This document shows, in pieces, positions 63,154-64,000 of a stretch of DNA of 64,000 bases. The notes beneath the pieces are model-generated. The model did no database searches. It saw nothing but the letters and a program-made list of their open reading frames with translations, and was not told the origin of the DNA. The first letter of the stretch is position 1. Every line of letters begins with the position of its first letter. The stretch is from Atlantibacter hermannii (GTDB lineage: Bacteria; Pseudomonadota; Gammaproteobacteria; Enterobacterales; Enterobacteriaceae). The position numbers and the translations under genes were made by a program. The stretch lies in NCBI GenBank assembly GCA_900635495.1, contig LR134136.1:3968001-4032000 (forward strand), written 5' to 3'.

Positions 63154-64000
63154 GGTTTACATCATTCATTTCAGGGTTAACAACCAGATGCAGCGTCGAA
63201 AAAAGATCGCTTGCAAGCATACCACGCGTGCCGTAGCGGCTGGCGACGGCGTCGGCCGCCGCACCATGAGCCAGACAGCCTGCACAGGCGGCATCGTAAA
63301 GGTCAAGCTGCTGACCTAACAATGCGCCGATAATACCGGACAGTACATCGCCCATTCCACCGGTCGCCATGCCGGGATTACCGGCATCAATAATGCCGAT
63401 ATCGCCGCGCTCATTCGCAACCAGCGTACCCGCCCCCTTTAAGACCACCACGCCGCCATAACGTTTCGCCAGGCGGCGGGCTGCGAGCAGGCGATCGCTT
63501 TCAATTTGCGACACATCACAATTGAGCAGGCGCGCCGCTTCGCCAGGGTGCGGCGTGATAATCCGATTCTGACGTTTATCGGGATTGAATGCCAGAAGGT
63601 TGAGCGCATCCGCATCCCACAGCATCGGTTTTTGCGAATTCTCAGTTTTTTGCAGGGCTCTTTTGCCCCACTTTTCCTGACCAAGGCCGGGGCCGATTAT
63701 GATGACATCTGCCCATTCCAGGCCTTGCGCGATCGATTCGTCAGTGAGTTCCTGAACCATGAGCTCGGGACGGGCGGTCAGCAGCGCCGCGCTATTTTCC
63801 TGGCGCGTCAATACGCGTACCAACCCCGCTCCGGCACGCAATGCCGCTTCGCCAGCCAGACGAATCGCACCGGCAGTACCGAAATCGCCGCCAATGACCA
63901 ACAACCGCCCGTTATCCCCTTTATGGGACGTTGCACGGCGCGGTTTAAGCCAGTGCTTCAACATTGACGCATCGTAACGGTGGAGTGCAGCAGGTTTATC
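63146..64000 (-). CDS. nnr: Bifunctional NAD(P)HX epimerase/dehydratase Nnr, C-terminal part
   Basis: The frame stays open to the window edge at 64000, giving about 284 residues of a roughly 515-residue protein. The visible part is the ADP-dependent NAD(P)HX dehydratase domain with GRLLVIGGDFGTAGAIRLAG, ITPHPGEAARLL and the catalytic GNPGMATGGMGDVLSGI. The epimerase half lies outside. The enzyme repairs hydrated NADH and NADPH. Internal Met codons near 63964 are not the start: codons for DKPAALHRYDAS continue upstream. Confidence 0.96.
   Translation of the reverse strand, partial: DKPAALHRYDASMLKHWLKPRRATSHKGDNGRLLVIGGDFGTAGAIRLAGEAALRAGAGLVRVLTRQENSAALLTARPELMVQELTDESIAQGLEWADVIIIGPGLGQEKWGKRALQKTENSQKPMLWDADALNLLAFNPDKRQNRIITPHPGEAARLLNCDVSQIESDRLLAARRLAKRYGGVVVLKGAGTLVANERGDIGIIDAGNPGMATGGMGDVLSGIIGALLGQQLDLYDAACAGCLAHGAAADAVASRYGTRGMLASDLFSTLHLVVNPEMNDVNHD

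Overview
This 64 kb window is a chromosomal segment from a motile member of the Enterobacteriaceae. Nearly every housekeeping protein is close to its Escherichia coli counterpart in length and sequence. Gene order from mpl (position 780) to nnr (window end) follows the E. coli K-12 block nnr-tsaE-amiB-mutL-miaA-hfq-hflX-hflK-hflC-yjeT-purA-nsrR-rnr-rlmB ... fbp-mpl, read in reverse. The genus cannot be fixed from sequence alone. A sigma-28-type promoter in front of a chemoreceptor gene argues for a flagellated organism.

Layout. 1-711: the 3' end of gltD, convergent with mpl. This junction is foreign to the E. coli order and fits one inversion spanning oriC. 780-10548: mpl, fbp, an inserted chemoreceptor, the ytfQRT-yjfF galactofuranose ABC importer (binding-protein gene frameshifted) and ppa. 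10647-18540: a nine-gene chaperone-usher fimbrial operon resembling Proteus MR/P, with a frameshifted usher gene and a probable zinc-dependent tip adhesin, placed where E. coli K-12 carries chpSB. 19205-31898: ytfP-tamB-tamA (autotransporter and lipid transport), msrA, paeA/ytfL, ytfK, ytfJ, cysQ, cpdB, qorR. 31989-38793: qorB, an inserted AraC regulator, ytfF, ytfE with an NsrR operator, cycA, fklB, ytfB. 38808-41958: a frameshifted EamA transporter, the rpsF-priB-rpsR-rplI operon with its promoter and S6:S18-type leader, and yjfY. 42032-48565: yjfP, bsmA, yjfN, a second inserted chemoreceptor, aidB, an unrecognised periplasmic protein and a decayed fragment of yjfC; the ula operon and yjfIJKLM of E. 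coli are missing. 48566-64000: rlmB, rnr, nsrR, purA, yjeT, hflC, hflK, hflX, hfq, miaA, mutL, amiB, tsaE and the 3' part of nnr.

The conserved genes cover RNA processing (rnr, rlmB, hfq, miaA), wall recycling and cutting (mpl, amiB), outer-membrane assembly (tamAB), nitrosative-stress sensing and repair (nsrR acting on ytfE) and central metabolism. The accessory layer is small and cell-surface or sensory in theme: two chemoreceptors, one fimbrial operon, one AraC regulator and one drug/metabolite exporter. Three otherwise intact genes (ytfQ, usher, EamA) are each broken by a one-base indel, two of them in homopolymers, so base-calling error must be considered. I saw no tRNA or rRNA gene, CRISPR array, insertion sequence, integrase or prophage.
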